Below, piece by piece: positions 17,439 to 26,226 of a stretch of DNA of 64,000 bases. Where the stretch lies: the NCBI RefSeq assembly GCF_004103715.1, contig NZ_CP035282.1, forward strand, positions 3,124,501 through 3,188,500. Direction: 5' to 3'. The DNA is from Acidilutibacter cellobiosedens (lineage in GTDB: Bacteria > Bacillota > Clostridia > Tissierellales > Acidilutibacteraceae). The notes under the pieces were generated by a model. It was not told the origin of the DNA. It did no database searches and saw only the letters and a list, made by a program, of their open reading frames with translations. The translations under genes were made by a program, and so were the position numbers. The first letter of the stretch is position 1. Each line of letters begins with the position of its first letter.

Positions 17439-18398
17439 TTAATTATTTACAATATGAGCTCCCGGCTCATTATTCAAAACAAATACAACATTGTTTGCAG
17501 CTGCAACCCCCATATTATTTACAGCCGTAGATGTATATCCTCCTATATGGGGAGTTATTATAACATTGTCAAGCTTTAAAAGAGGGCTTCCTACTGGAGG
17601 CTCATGTTCCACGGCATCCAATGCTGCTCCTGCAATTATATTTTTCGAAAGTGCATTATATAATGCATCTTCATTTACAATACCGCCTCTCGCTGCATTA
17701 ATAAGAAATGCAGTGTTTTTCATCATTTTAAGCTCTTTCTCTCCTATAAGATTTTTTGTTGATTCCATTAATGGAACGTGTATAGTTATTATATCCGATT
17801 TTTGTAAAATTTCTTCCATAGAGCAATATTTTGCACCGTATTTTTCGGCAAACTCATGATCAGGGTATACATCAAAACATAATACATCCATCTCAAATCC
17901 TTTTGCTCTTTTGATAACTCCCTTGCCTATACTTCCTGTTCCTATAACTCCTATAGTCTTTTTATATACCTCTGTGCCTAATACTCTGCCCCAGCCTTCG
18001 CTTTTTACTGTATTATTTGCTCCGACTATATTTCTTGCTATGGCAATCATAAGGCCAATTGTTAAGTCAGCTACCGAATTATTATTGGTATTAGGTGTAT
18101 TTGTCACAACAATTCCTTTTTCCTTTGCAGCTTTTATATCTACATTATCATATCCGATGCCATATCTTGATATAACCTTTAGCTTGTTTCCCGCATCAAT
18201 TACTTCTTTTGTTACTTTGTCGTTACCTGCTATTAATGCATCGGCATCTTTTATTAAAGGTATCAGTTCTTTGGCATTCAGAGGTTTTTCTATTGGAATT
18301 TTATGCACTTCACATCCGTTTTTTTCTAATATATCAAATGGCTCTGTGCTACTCTTACCAAAAGATCGTGCTGTAACTACAACTTTATACTTGGACAT
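17439..18398 (-). CDS. D-2-hydroxyacid dehydrogenase, phosphoglycerate dehydrogenase type
   Basis: NAD-dependent dehydrogenase of the D-isomer-specific family. The nucleotide-binding motif is IGVIGTGSIGKGV, the signature HVPLMESTKNLI is followed by MKNTAFLINAARGGIVNE, the catalytic arginine lies in ISRYGIGYDNVD and the histidine in ITPHIGGYT. Length of 319 without an ACT domain argues against full-size SerA. The 19-nt spacing to the KDPG aldolase-like gene suggests a role in sugar-acid rather than serine metabolism, for example on a 2-keto sugar acid, which is inference. The ATG has GAGG upstream. Confidence 0.88.
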   Translation of the reverse strand: MSKYKVVVTARSFGKSSTEPFDILEKNGCEVHKIPIEKPLNAKELIPLIKDADALIAGNDKVTKEVIDAGNKLKVISRYGIGYDNVDIKAAKEKGIVVTNTPNTNNNSVADLTIGLMIAIARNIVGANNTVKSEGWGRVLGTEVYKKTIGVIGTGSIGKGVIKRAKGFEMDVLCFDVYPDHEFAEKYGAKYCSMEEILQKSDIITIHVPLMESTKNLIGEKELKMMKNTAFLINAARGGIVNEDALYNALSKNIIAGAALDAVEHEPPVGSPLLKLDNVIITPHIGGYTSTAVNNMGVAAANNVVFVLNNEPGAHIVNN

Positions 18399-18563
18399 TA
18401 TATCAACCTCGATTCTTAATTTTGTTCATCTAATTTTACATAATTTAATTTTACTATTACATTTGATTTTTTGCAACTATTTAATAATACCTTTTCGTGC
18501 CATATCTCTTCATCAAAAAAGTATCATTCTCACCAATTTTCAAAAAATTTAACATCATCGTAA

Positions 18564-18604
18564 AACGGAAAATCTGCTAATTGAATGTTAGCAGATTTTC
18601 CGTT
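18564..18604 (-). terminator. Strong terminator after the nitroreductase gene
   Basis: A perfect 17-bp stem (AACGGAAAATCTGCTAA with its complement) and a seven-base loop, followed on the minus strand by TTTTAC. Confidence 0.88.
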
Positions 18605-18621
18605 CTTCACTTTTTAAGATA

Positions 18622-19221
18622 TTATTTAAACACCTTTACTCTTTCTTCTAAAGGTTTAAATTCCTTTTCTCCCGGCAATGAGACTGATTTCCCGAAAGGA
18701 AGCTGAGCGATTAGTTTCCAATTATCCGGTACATTAAATGTTTTTTTAACTTCTTCATCTATCAATGGATTATAGTGCTGAAGAGATGCCCCAAAACCTT
18801 CCATTTCCAAAGAAGTCCATATTACAAATTGAAGCATTCCTGAGCTTTGCTGAGACCATTTGGGAAAATTTTCTTTATATGTAGGAAAATTTTCCTGAAG
18901 TTCTTCAACTACATCCTGATCTTCAAAGAAAAGTATCGAGCCATACCCACTACGAAAAGAATTAATTTTTTCTTCCGTATCGGAAAAATTCTGTGGCGGC
19001 ACAATTTTTCTCAACTCTTCCTTAGTAATATCCCATAGTTTATTATGATTTTCACCTAACAAGACCATAACTCTTGCACTCTGAGAATTAAATGGACTTG
19101 GGGAATGTTTAACTCCATAATTGACTACTTCCAATATTCTTTCGTCAGAAATTACATTTTCCTTACTTATACCATAAAAAGAACGTCTATCTTTAATGGC
19201 TGCATAAAAATCTTTATTCAT
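18622..19221 (-). CDS. Nitroreductase-family oxidoreductase
   Basis: FMN-dependent NAD(P)H oxidoreductase of the small nitroreductase family (YdgI/HBN1-like subgroup). The N-terminal IKDRRSFYGI binds FMN phosphate, HSPSPFNSQSARVMVLLG is the conserved flavin-side segment, and SSGMLQFVIWTSLEMEGFGASLQHYNP is typical of this subgroup. Length of 199 is normal. AGGAGG precedes the ATG. It stands alone between terminator-bounded spacers. The natural substrate is unknown; such enzymes reduce nitro compounds or quinones. Confidence 0.88.
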   Translation of the reverse strand: MNKDFYAAIKDRRSFYGISKENVISDERILEVVNYGVKHSPSPFNSQSARVMVLLGENHNKLWDITKEELRKIVPPQNFSDTEEKINSFRSGYGSILFFEDQDVVEELQENFPTYKENFPKWSQQSSGMLQFVIWTSLEMEGFGASLQHYNPLIDEEVKKTFNVPDNWKLIAQLPFGKSVSLPGEKEFKPLEERVKVFK

Positions 19222-19398
19222 TCAGATACCTCCTTATCTTTTTACCATACTGACAAGTTCATGATGATTTTATTTAACATTTCTGCTTTAATCTATTTCA
19301 TATTTACCCTTAAAATTTATTAATAATCTAATTATTAATTATATATCCAATTATTTGATGCTGAGCAGTATTTAAACTTAAATTTTCTTAGGACCTCT

Positions 19399-20601
19399 TC
19401 AAATTCTGGATATATCCTGCTGATTTAGAAAGCTTTTTCTTTCACTTGAATCAAAACATACTTTACCTTCAACATATGTCATATGAACGTTAAAATTATC
19501 ATCCAGTATTACAAAATCCGCGTCTTTTCCTTCTTCAATGCTTCCCTTTTCATCGTACACATTAGACAGTTTTGCCGGAAGAGATGATGACATTTTAATT
19601 ACATCTTCGATGGAATATCCCAAATAAGCCATGTTTTTAAATCCATACAAAAGATTTTTAGTACTCCCTGCAATAGTTCCGTCGGATAATCTGCTGCTTT
19701 CTTCATCTATTATTATCTCTCTTCCCGAAAAATCATATTTCCCAGGTCTCAATCCTGAAGCAACTATTGAATCAGAAATCATACAAATTTTTTCCGGAGA
19801 CTTAATTTTTAAAATCAATTTGAGCATATCCGGATGAACGTGTATAAAATCACATATCAATTCACAATACACATTATCATCTAACAAATATCCTCCCAAA
19901 GCTCCCGGTTCCCTATGGTGTATTGAACGCTGGGCATTACACGTATGATTTGACAGTGAAATCCCCCATTGAATTCCTTTCTTGGTTTCTTCTATTGTCC
20001 CATTTGTATGTCCCCCGGCCACTAATATTCCATTACAAGTCAAATATTTAATCAGTTCTTCCGCACCGTCCAGTTCTGGAGCAACAGTTACATGAATGAT
20101 GTTGTTACCGCTTTTTTCTATAAAGGATTTCATTAATTCAACTGACGGTTTCAATAAATTTCTTACTAAGAAAACACCTTTCTTTTCAGGATTTAAGAAT
20201 GGACCTTCCATATGTATTCCTAAAATTTTAGCTCCTTCATAATATCCTTTAATTACAGAGCCTATTGTATTCAGATATTTTTTTATACTTTCAACGTCTT
20301 CTCCTCCCAAGGTAGGTTGAAAGCTTGTAACTCCAATAGACGGAAGATATTTGCACATCCCCTTTATTTGTCTTTCATCTTCTGAACTGACTGTCCAACC
20401 TCCTGAACCATGAATATGAATATCAATCAATCCTGGTATTATTAAATTATTTTCGGCATTTATAAATTCCAATTCTTTGTATCTGCTTAAATCCTCTTTT
20501 TCTATGATTTTCTCTATAATTCTTCCGCTAATTATGATTCCTCCGTCGATTACTCCATCAGGAGTATATACCCTCTCACTTCTAACAATAAATTTTTTCA
20601 A
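19399..20601 (-). CDS. nagA: N-acetylglucosamine-6-phosphate deacetylase
   Basis: Amidohydrolase that removes acetate from GlcNAc-6-phosphate, feeding NagB. Metal-site motifs are PGLIDIHIHGSGGW near residue 57, GIHMEGPFLNPEKKG, VAGGHTNGTIEE, SNHTCNAQRSIHHREPGA and MISDSIVASG with the catalytic aspartate. At 400 residues it is slightly longer than the usual 380-390. The start is TTG at 20601, with GGGGGAGA upstream. It lies 20 nt after the ceramidase-like gene and is the last gene of that transcript. Confidence 0.94.
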   Translation of the reverse strand: MKKFIVRSERVYTPDGVIDGGIIISGRIIEKIIEKEDLSRYKELEFINAENNLIIPGLIDIHIHGSGGWTVSSEDERQIKGMCKYLPSIGVTSFQPTLGGEDVESIKKYLNTIGSVIKGYYEGAKILGIHMEGPFLNPEKKGVFLVRNLLKPSVELMKSFIEKSGNNIIHVTVAPELDGAEELIKYLTCNGILVAGGHTNGTIEETKKGIQWGISLSNHTCNAQRSIHHREPGALGGYLLDDNVYCELICDFIHVHPDMLKLILKIKSPEKICMISDSIVASGLRPGKYDFSGREIIIDEESSRLSDGTIAGSTKNLLYGFKNMAYLGYSIEDVIKMSSSLPAKLSNVYDEKGSIEEGKDADFVILDDNFNVHMTYVEGKVCFDSSERKSFLNQQDISRI

Positions 20602-20620
20602 TTATGTTCTCCCCCTATGT

Positions 20621-21910
20621 TTATAATATTTTAATCAAACTCATTACGTTCTGGGTTATGAAATCCCCTGTGGATTTCCCAAAGGGAGATGACCAGGCTT
20701 CATAATCCCCATCTTCATAAGATTCGGGAGTATAAACATAGCCCACCATTCCATTTGTATATCCTGCGATTATAACGTTATTAAAATCGGATTCTCTTTT
20801 TATATCAAATCCGTAATCATTAAACAATTCCACAGGAACACCTACAATCAATATATCTCCCAATTTTATAATCTGAATAGGCAGTTCCAAATTTATATTT
20901 TCCAAGACATCAATCAGTTTCAACGATATACTTGCCCCTTGATATTTTGTTATTATACTTCTCATATTTTGAGGTGAAATATTTGAATCATTTTTTGCCT
21001 TATTTAAGTCATATAATGTCCTTCTGTAATATTCCATTGCCTCCTTGCGGTCCGGTATTTCCTTCTTAGGAAATTTAAAATATCTTTTAATTCCATTTAT
21101 TTCGTAATTATTCTTATCTTCTTTATTATCATAGGCTTCCAATACACTTTTAAATACAAGGCCACCCATTCTTTTAACTTCGTTAAAATCTTGGGCTTTT
21201 CTGGTGAACCTTGTACTCTGATTACCACAAGCGCCGTTTATAAACATACATACGCAATTATTTTTAAAATATTCTTCGACTAAATTCTGAACAACTCCGG
21301 GATAATCAGCAGATATATACTCATTATCAGCACCTAATACAGTAGGATGACAGGAATAATTGACTATTACTCCCAGCGGTAAATTATTTTCAGCAATAAG
21401 AAATATCACATTAACCGAATCATCTACAGGACCTTCTTTACATATTCTGTTTGAAGCCACTCCAACACATTTAGATTTTCCGTATGCTAATCTTATCTGT
21501 CTTAAATCCTTGGCGGACTTTAAAGCATTTTTAATCATAGTATCAATTATATATTCTTTTAATTTTTTATTTAATCTACAAGAAAAATTCTTTTCATCAA
21601 ATTCCCAGTTAATAATATGAGGTGCCGAGTGGGTATGTGTCGCACAAATAAATATATTTTCCTCCGGGATATTTATTTCTTTTTTAATTCCAGAAACAAC
21701 TTTATCGACTAATTCTTCATCTACTCCCAACAGATCATTAGATATAACAATTATAGTTTTCTCCCCATTGGAAACCGTAAGAGCCTTTGTATATATATTG
21801 TCATGTATTCCCTTGCTCCCATTTTCCCTATCTGCATAGCCTGCCATATATACACCTGTTGGCACGTTTAAAGGGGTTGCCGATGTATTTGCTTTAAAAT
21901 TTAAATTCAA
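20621..21910 (-). CDS. Neutral/alkaline ceramidase-like N-terminal-domain protein
   Basis: Related to the N-terminal domain of neutral/alkaline non-lysosomal ceramidases, zinc amidases. Landmarks are TPLNVPTGVYMAGYADR at the N terminus, VISNDLLGVDEELVDKV, and the metal-binding CATHTHSAPH, plus NYSCHPTVLG and GACGNQSTRF. There is no signal peptide, so the enzyme is intracellular, unlike secreted ceramidases; an amide substrate such as an acylated amino sugar is a reasonable guess given that nagA follows 20 nt later. I place the start at TTG 21910, eight bases after AAGGAG; a GTG at 21919 is the alternative. An operator palindrome lies at 22019-22030 and repeat copy 3 in the leader. Confidence 0.8.
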   Translation of the reverse strand: MNLNFKANTSATPLNVPTGVYMAGYADRENGSKGIHDNIYTKALTVSNGEKTIIVISNDLLGVDEELVDKVVSGIKKEINIPEENIFICATHTHSAPHIINWEFDEKNFSCRLNKKLKEYIIDTMIKNALKSAKDLRQIRLAYGKSKCVGVASNRICKEGPVDDSVNVIFLIAENNLPLGVIVNYSCHPTVLGADNEYISADYPGVVQNLVEEYFKNNCVCMFINGACGNQSTRFTRKAQDFNEVKRMGGLVFKSVLEAYDNKEDKNNYEINGIKRYFKFPKKEIPDRKEAMEYYRRTLYDLNKAKNDSNISPQNMRSIITKYQGASISLKLIDVLENINLELPIQIIKLGDILIVGVPVELFNDYGFDIKRESDFNNVIIAGYTNGMVGYVYTPESYEDGDYEAWSSPFGKSTGDFITQNVMSLIKIL

Positions 21911-21943
21911 GCTATCCACTCCTTCATAATATTCTTCATTTTG

Positions 21944-22004
21944 TTATAAAAAAGGCATTTAATGAAACCCTTAAGGCAAATTATGACTTTTATATGGGTT
22001 ATAA
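21944..22004 (+). repeat. Dispersed intergenic repeat, copy 3
   Basis: Begins TTATAAAAAAGGC and ends TATATGGGTTATAA, closely resembling copy 5 (reverse complement) at 42.0 kb. It lies between the operator and the start of the ceramidase-like gene, so it is probably transcribed in the leader. Confidence 0.5.
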
Positions 22005-22018
22005 AACATGATGTTATG

Positions 22019-22030
22019 TTGTATATACAT
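22019..22030. promoter_or_regulatory. TTGTATATACAT operator before ceramidase-nagA
   Basis: Differs in one end base from the perfect palindromes before nagB and levR. It sits between the GntR gene's stop and the ceramidase-like gene's start. Confidence 0.6.
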
Positions 22031-22065
22031 CTTTAAAATCATTTCTGACTACAAATAATCTAAAA

Positions 22066-22803
22066 TTATAATTTTCTTTTTAAGATAGCTTCATACTTAT
22101 ATATATCACATCTGTATATGGATTTTGTATATTCAACTATTGTATCATCATCGCTATATGTGGTTCTTTTAAATAATAACCCTAACATATTTTCATTCAC
22201 ATTAAACAAATCGGCTTCATAAGGTGTAAGAATCACAGGTTCTACAGTTTGGGTTCCATATTTTAATTTAATTCCGTACTTATTCTCAAATAAATAATAT
22301 AAGGAATTCTTTTCGGACTCCTCTCTACTGAGATTTGGAAAATTTTTTTCCGGAAGATATGATATCTCTAAGGCTATAGGTTCTTTTCCGGCAAACCTTA
22401 TCCTTTTAATAACATATATCATTTCTCCCTTTTTCATATGAAATATCTTTGATATTTTCTTTTCTGGTATTTCCTTATTAAAATATAATAATCTATTAGT
22501 TACGTTATATCCTTTAGATTTCATCTCCTCTGTGAAACTGAGTAACTGAGAAATATTTTTCTTCTGCTTCGGATAAGACACAAAGGTACCTTTGCCTTGT
22601 TCTCTATATAACATTCCCTCATTTACTAAATCCTGAATAGCCTTTCGGACTGTCATCCTGCTTATTCCATGAAATTTACATAACTCCATTTCTCCAGAAA
22701 TAATTTCTCCTGGCTTTAATTCCTCATTTTCAATCATTTCTCTTAATATTTCTCTTAACTGATAATATTTAGGGATAGGACTATTTTTATCTATTTTTTT
22801 CAT
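22066..22803 (-). CDS. GntR-family (HutC/UTRA) transcriptional regulator
   Basis: Repressor with an N-terminal winged helix-turn-helix (IPKYYQLREILREMIENEEL, then GISRMTVRKAIQDLVNEGML) and a C-terminal UTRA ligand-binding domain (from about residue 90, with EISYLPEKNFPNL and FKRTTYSDD). Proteins of this class sense sugar phosphates such as GlcNAc-6-P or glucosamine-6-P. ATG 22803 follows AAGGTCGGTG. It is encoded between the Gfo/Idh gene and the ceramidase-nagA operon, and three TTGTATATACAA-type sites in the window fit the operator of a HutC-type protein, making it the best candidate regulator of the amino-sugar genes. Confidence 0.88.
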   Translation of the reverse strand: MKKIDKNSPIPKYYQLREILREMIENEELKPGEIISGEMELCKFHGISRMTVRKAIQDLVNEGMLYREQGKGTFVSYPKQKKNISQLLSFTEEMKSKGYNVTNRLLYFNKEIPEKKISKIFHMKKGEMIYVIKRIRFAGKEPIALEISYLPEKNFPNLSREESEKNSLYYLFENKYGIKLKYGTQTVEPVILTPYEADLFNVNENMLGLLFKRTTYSDDDTIVEYTKSIYRCDIYKYEAILKRKL

Positions 22804-22891
22804 TTGCACCGACCTTACTTATTTTAATTAATTATATCTATAAATTTATCAAATATTTTAAAATAATTCAATAGACCTGTCCTCCAAAATT

Positions 22892-23995
22892 TTACTGTAT
22901 TGACAAATATGCTTCTTCCAACAGCTTATGTGATTTCATACTTTCCTCAAAGGTAGGAGTTACTTCATTAACAATTTTGTTATTAATTACATTTATTATC
23001 ATATTCAATAAACTTGCAGTATGCATATCAACCATGAATCCCATAGACATTCTTGGATTAGGATATATGCTGTTCAGGTAATTTGTATAATTATCCGAAT
23101 TTATTATTTCTGATATATCCCGGGAGTTTCGTGAATTATAAATACTGTAAACAGGTTCATAAGGATTTTTATCTGATATCTTAACATATCCATTCGTCCC
23201 GTATATTTCAATTTCAAAAACATCATAAGGGTTATAAGAAACCTTCGACACCTCTGCAGTTCCTACAGCGCCATTTTTTAACTCCAAGGTCATAAGGCCC
23301 CAATCATCAACATCTACTTTTTCCATCTTTTCTCCATTTTCTGACGGTCTTTCTTTAATAACGGTATTTGCCTTTGCACTAATTTTATCCACATTTTCAT
23401 AACCAAGTAAAAATACTAATGCATCCAACAGATGTATGCCTAAATCCGCTATAGCTCCTCCCCCGGACATACTTTTTTTCAATCTCCATGTAATCGCTCT
23501 TTTAGGATTTAAATAGCTGCTGTGAAAAAACTGGCCTCTGAAATTAATTATTTCTCCTATACAATTATTCTTTATTATTGCTCTTGCCTTACTTATAGCA
23601 GGCATAAATCTATATATTAACGCTACTTGTGTAATAGTTTTTCTTTCTTCAATTAAATCCAAAATCTGTAATCCTTCCTTCGAATTTACTGTCATCGGTT
23701 TTTCACAATATATATTTGAACCTTTTTTGATAAAAAAGCTTGACTGTTCGAAATGCAGAAAATTAGGTGTACAAATATCTATCATATCTAAGTTTTCCTC
23801 TTTTAAATCATATATGGAAGATACAAGATTATCAAATCCTGTACCCTCCAAATTTTGAGTTTTACTGCTTACCATTGCAGACAGTCTATATACATTACCA
23901 TACTGAGGAAATATTATAGGTATAACCTTATATGCAATATTATGGATTTTCCCTATATACCCATACCCTATTAACCCAACATTAATTTTTTTCAC
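22892..23995 (-). CDS. Gfo/Idh/MocA-family sugar oxidoreductase
   Basis: NAD(P)-dependent dehydrogenase acting on a sugar or inositol-type substrate. The Rossmann motif is VGLIGYGYIGKIHN at residues 5-18, the EKPMTVN lysine-containing motif lies near residue 95, and the C-terminal domain contains GGAIADLGIHLLDALVFLLG, typical of the family. Length of 367 is normal. The start is GTG at 23995 with GGAGGG upstream. It follows the SIS-domain gene by 38 nt, within a PTS-linked cluster, so it probably oxidises or isomerises a phosphosugar or its aglycone. Substrate is unknown. Confidence 0.87.
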   Translation of the reverse strand: MKKINVGLIGYGYIGKIHNIAYKVIPIIFPQYGNVYRLSAMVSSKTQNLEGTGFDNLVSSIYDLKEENLDMIDICTPNFLHFEQSSFFIKKGSNIYCEKPMTVNSKEGLQILDLIEERKTITQVALIYRFMPAISKARAIIKNNCIGEIINFRGQFFHSSYLNPKRAITWRLKKSMSGGGAIADLGIHLLDALVFLLGYENVDKISAKANTVIKERPSENGEKMEKVDVDDWGLMTLELKNGAVGTAEVSKVSYNPYDVFEIEIYGTNGYVKISDKNPYEPVYSIYNSRNSRDISEIINSDNYTNYLNSIYPNPRMSMGFMVDMHTASLLNMIINVINNKIVNEVTPTFEESMKSHKLLEEAYLSIQ

Positions 23996-24033
23996 ACTAT
24001 TACCCTCCTATGTCTTAAATTAATAATATGATA

Positions 24034-24741
24034 TCATTTTCTATACAGTCTGTCCGCATATTTTTCTAATAAATTCAGGTTGTGTTCAGGACCGCCATCG
24101 ATATTGGCGCTCAGATATACCGGCGGAACATATCCTCTGCTTAACATTATCTCAACAGATTCTAAGATGGTAGCATTAAGAAGTATCGCTGCAGTAACAG
24201 ATGATGTCCCACATATTTTGTTCGGCATGCCGGGAAGACTTACAGCCGCATCTCCTTCAACCCCTTTGTTGTCAAGAATCACATCTGCAAATTCATACAA
24301 TTTTTTCCCGGAAGAATGCCTTGAAGTCATGGTTTTGGATACATCAAGGGAAGTGACAACTATTATTTTATTTCCTTTTTGCTTTACTATATCAGCAATC
24401 TCAATGGACATTGGATTTCTTCCCGAATTAGATATTAATACAAAACAATCATTATCTCTTATATCAACCTGTTCCATAAATTTCGTCCCCACGCCTTCAA
24501 TCATCTCGTACTTTCCCCTCGAATATTCCTCAAGAGCCTTTGCCGGAATCAATCCTCCTGCCCTGCCGGCTATTTCTATAGCACCGGCATAAGAATGTCC
24601 GCTTCCAAAAGTCTGCAATATTCCCCCAGCCATAATTGAATCTGCTATAATTTTTCCTGCATTCCTTATATTATCCCCTTGAGTTTCTTTAACATCCTTA
24701 ATCATCTTTTCAATAATATCAAAATATAGTTCGTATCCCAT
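24034..24741 (-). CDS. SIS-domain phosphosugar protein (UPF0309-like)
   Basis: Sugar isomerase (SIS) domain protein binding a phosphosugar. The pattern GGILQTFGSGHSYAGAIEIAGRAGG and CFVLISNSGRNPMSIEIADIVKQKG is typical of the group also labelled UPF0309; VEGDAAVSLPGMPNKICGTSSV follows. Length of 235 is normal. Proteins of this group often accompany PTS genes in Firmicutes and are thought to be isomerases or regulators, but no reaction is certain. AGGAGGAGA precedes the ATG. It lies 35 nt after the IIB gene. Confidence 0.85.
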   Translation of the reverse strand: MGYELYFDIIEKMIKDVKETQGDNIRNAGKIIADSIMAGGILQTFGSGHSYAGAIEIAGRAGGLIPAKALEEYSRGKYEMIEGVGTKFMEQVDIRDNDCFVLISNSGRNPMSIEIADIVKQKGNKIIVVTSLDVSKTMTSRHSSGKKLYEFADVILDNKGVEGDAAVSLPGMPNKICGTSSVTAAILLNATILESVEIMLSRGYVPPVYLSANIDGGPEHNLNLLEKYADRLYRK

Positions 24742-24776
24742 AGAAATTCTCCTCCTTAAAACAAATTATTTTTTAA

Positions 24777-25265
24777 TCAATTCAATACCTTTTTTAGATA
24801 ATCCATAAAATCGGTTTCAGAATCAGCGGGAACCATTTTGGCCGTCAACTTTATTCCCATGTCCCTTAGTTTCAAGAAATATTCTACGTCTTCTTGGCTT
24901 ACCTTTATATTTCTTTTTATTTGAACTGTCCCTTCTCTATGGGCCATATTCCCTACATTTATAACCTTCAAATCTACTCCTAATTGAATCAAATCATAAG
25001 CATCCTTAGGACTTTTAAATATCAAAAATACCCTTTGATTTTCATATTTTCCGGCTTTAATATTTTCTGCTGCTTGTTCTTTTGTAATAATGGATGTACT
25101 CACTCCCGGAGGTGCTGCCAACCTTAAGACACTTTTCTGTATGCTGTTGTTTGCTACTTCGTCATCTGCAATCATTATTCTGTCTACCTTTAATGAATTA
25201 CACCAAAAAGCCGCTACCTGCCCGTGAATAAGCCTGTCATCTATCCTAACATGTATTATGCTCAA
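24777..25265 (-). CDS. PTS mannose/fructose/sorbose-family IIB component
   Basis: Cytoplasmic phosphocarrier of the mannose-type PTS. The phosphorylated histidine is H14 in DDRLIHGQVAAFW, and VINVGNMAHREGT is the conserved IIB-Man segment. Length of 162 matches the family. I place the start at TTG 25265, seven bases after AAAGGAGG; upstream in-frame codons precede that site. It is split from the IIA-IIC-IID genes by a spacer containing a strong hairpin and repeat copy 4, an unusual placing for a IIB gene. Confidence 0.92.
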   Translation of the reverse strand: MSIIHVRIDDRLIHGQVAAFWCNSLKVDRIMIADDEVANNSIQKSVLRLAAPPGVSTSIITKEQAAENIKAGKYENQRVFLIFKSPKDAYDLIQLGVDLKVINVGNMAHREGTVQIKRNIKVSQEDVEYFLKLRDMGIKLTAKMVPADSETDFMDYLKKVLN

Positions 25266-25287
25266 AGTTAAACCTCCTTTAAATATT

Positions 25288-25350
25288 TTATAACCCATAG
25301 GAAAGCTATATTCTCATTAATCTACGCTTGACCTTAAGTGGGTTTTATTA
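25288..25350 (-). repeat. Dispersed intergenic repeat, copy 4
   Basis: Read on the minus strand it begins TAATAAAACCCACTTAAGG and ends AGCTTTCCTATGGGTTATAA, closely matching copy 2 at 4.4 kb. It lies in the leader of the IIB gene. Confidence 0.55.
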
Positions 25351-25381
25351 AAGAGAGTATTAATCTTTTAATACTCTCTTT
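25350..25381 (-). terminator. Intra-cluster hairpin between IID and IIB
   Basis: AAAGAGAGTATTAA pairs perfectly with TTAATACTCTCTTT (14 bp). The T tract after it on the minus strand is weak, so it may cause partial termination or protect the upstream transcript. Confidence 0.65.
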
Positions 25382-25413
25382 AATATTAATAATTTAAACT
25401 GACAAAATTGTTT

Positions 25414-26226
25414 TTAACTTAATATTCCAAATGCCCCTAATATAATAGAAATAGCTAAAAGAATCCATATTGCTTTTGTCGAAGTCATCTTTTTTCTTCC
25501 CAACAGCCAATATACAAAGAACACTAAAGCCACAGGAACCAAAGAAGGCATTATCTGATCCAATATTCCTTGCACTTCCATACTTACTTCTCCTGACTTA
25601 AAAACTGCCGGTACTGAAGGAGTTATCACCGTAGGAATCAATGCTCCCACAACAGTTAAGCCAAGAATGCTCGCCACTTCTGTTATGCTTTTTAATGTTC
25701 CCTCCATTACGGTGGCAATCTTTAACCCTTGAGTATATCCTAATTTAGTAAATTCCCATCTTATAAACCATCTTGCTATATTCCATATTAACCATATCCA
25801 AATTCCCAATGAATTCCCGGCTAATGCCATATAAGCGGCAATAGATCCAAATACGGTATTGGCAATAACTCCAAATATGGTATCTCCTACTCCTGCAAAG
25901 GGCCCCATAAGCCCCGTTTTAATTGCTGTAATGGTTTCTTCCGATTCTAATCCTTGATTTTCTTCTATAGCAACATTAGCTCCCAAAATCAGATGTGCCA
26001 TATCCGGTTCAGTATTAAAAAATTGAAGATGTAATTTTACTGCTTTCTTTAAATCTTCCTCTTTAGTATAAAGTTTTCTCAGCACAGGCATCATGGAAAA
26101 GCAATAACAAAGTCCTTGCATTCTTTCATAATTCCATCCTGTTTGCCCGCCTAAAAGCCATCTGAGGTATACACTTTTTAAATCCTTTTTTGTTATTTTA
26201 CTGGAATCAGCAGACCCATTACTCAT
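25414..26226 (-). CDS. PTS mannose-family IID component
   Basis: Membrane subunit of the mannose-type permease. GGQTGWNYERMQGLCYCFSMMPVL near the N terminus, FFNTEPDMAHLILGANVAIEE and GLMGPFAGVGDTIFG are diagnostic of IID. The C-terminal half has several membrane segments. Start at ATG 26226 overlaps the IIC stop by eight bases (ATGAGTAA), with GGAGGTG upstream, a classic translational coupling; length is then 270, the family norm. Confidence 0.93.
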   Translation of the reverse strand: MSNGSADSSKITKKDLKSVYLRWLLGGQTGWNYERMQGLCYCFSMMPVLRKLYTKEEDLKKAVKLHLQFFNTEPDMAHLILGANVAIEENQGLESEETITAIKTGLMGPFAGVGDTIFGVIANTVFGSIAAYMALAGNSLGIWIWLIWNIARWFIRWEFTKLGYTQGLKIATVMEGTLKSITEVASILGLTVVGALIPTVITPSVPAVFKSGEVSMEVQGILDQIMPSLVPVALVFFVYWLLGRKKMTSTKAIWILLAISIILGAFGILS

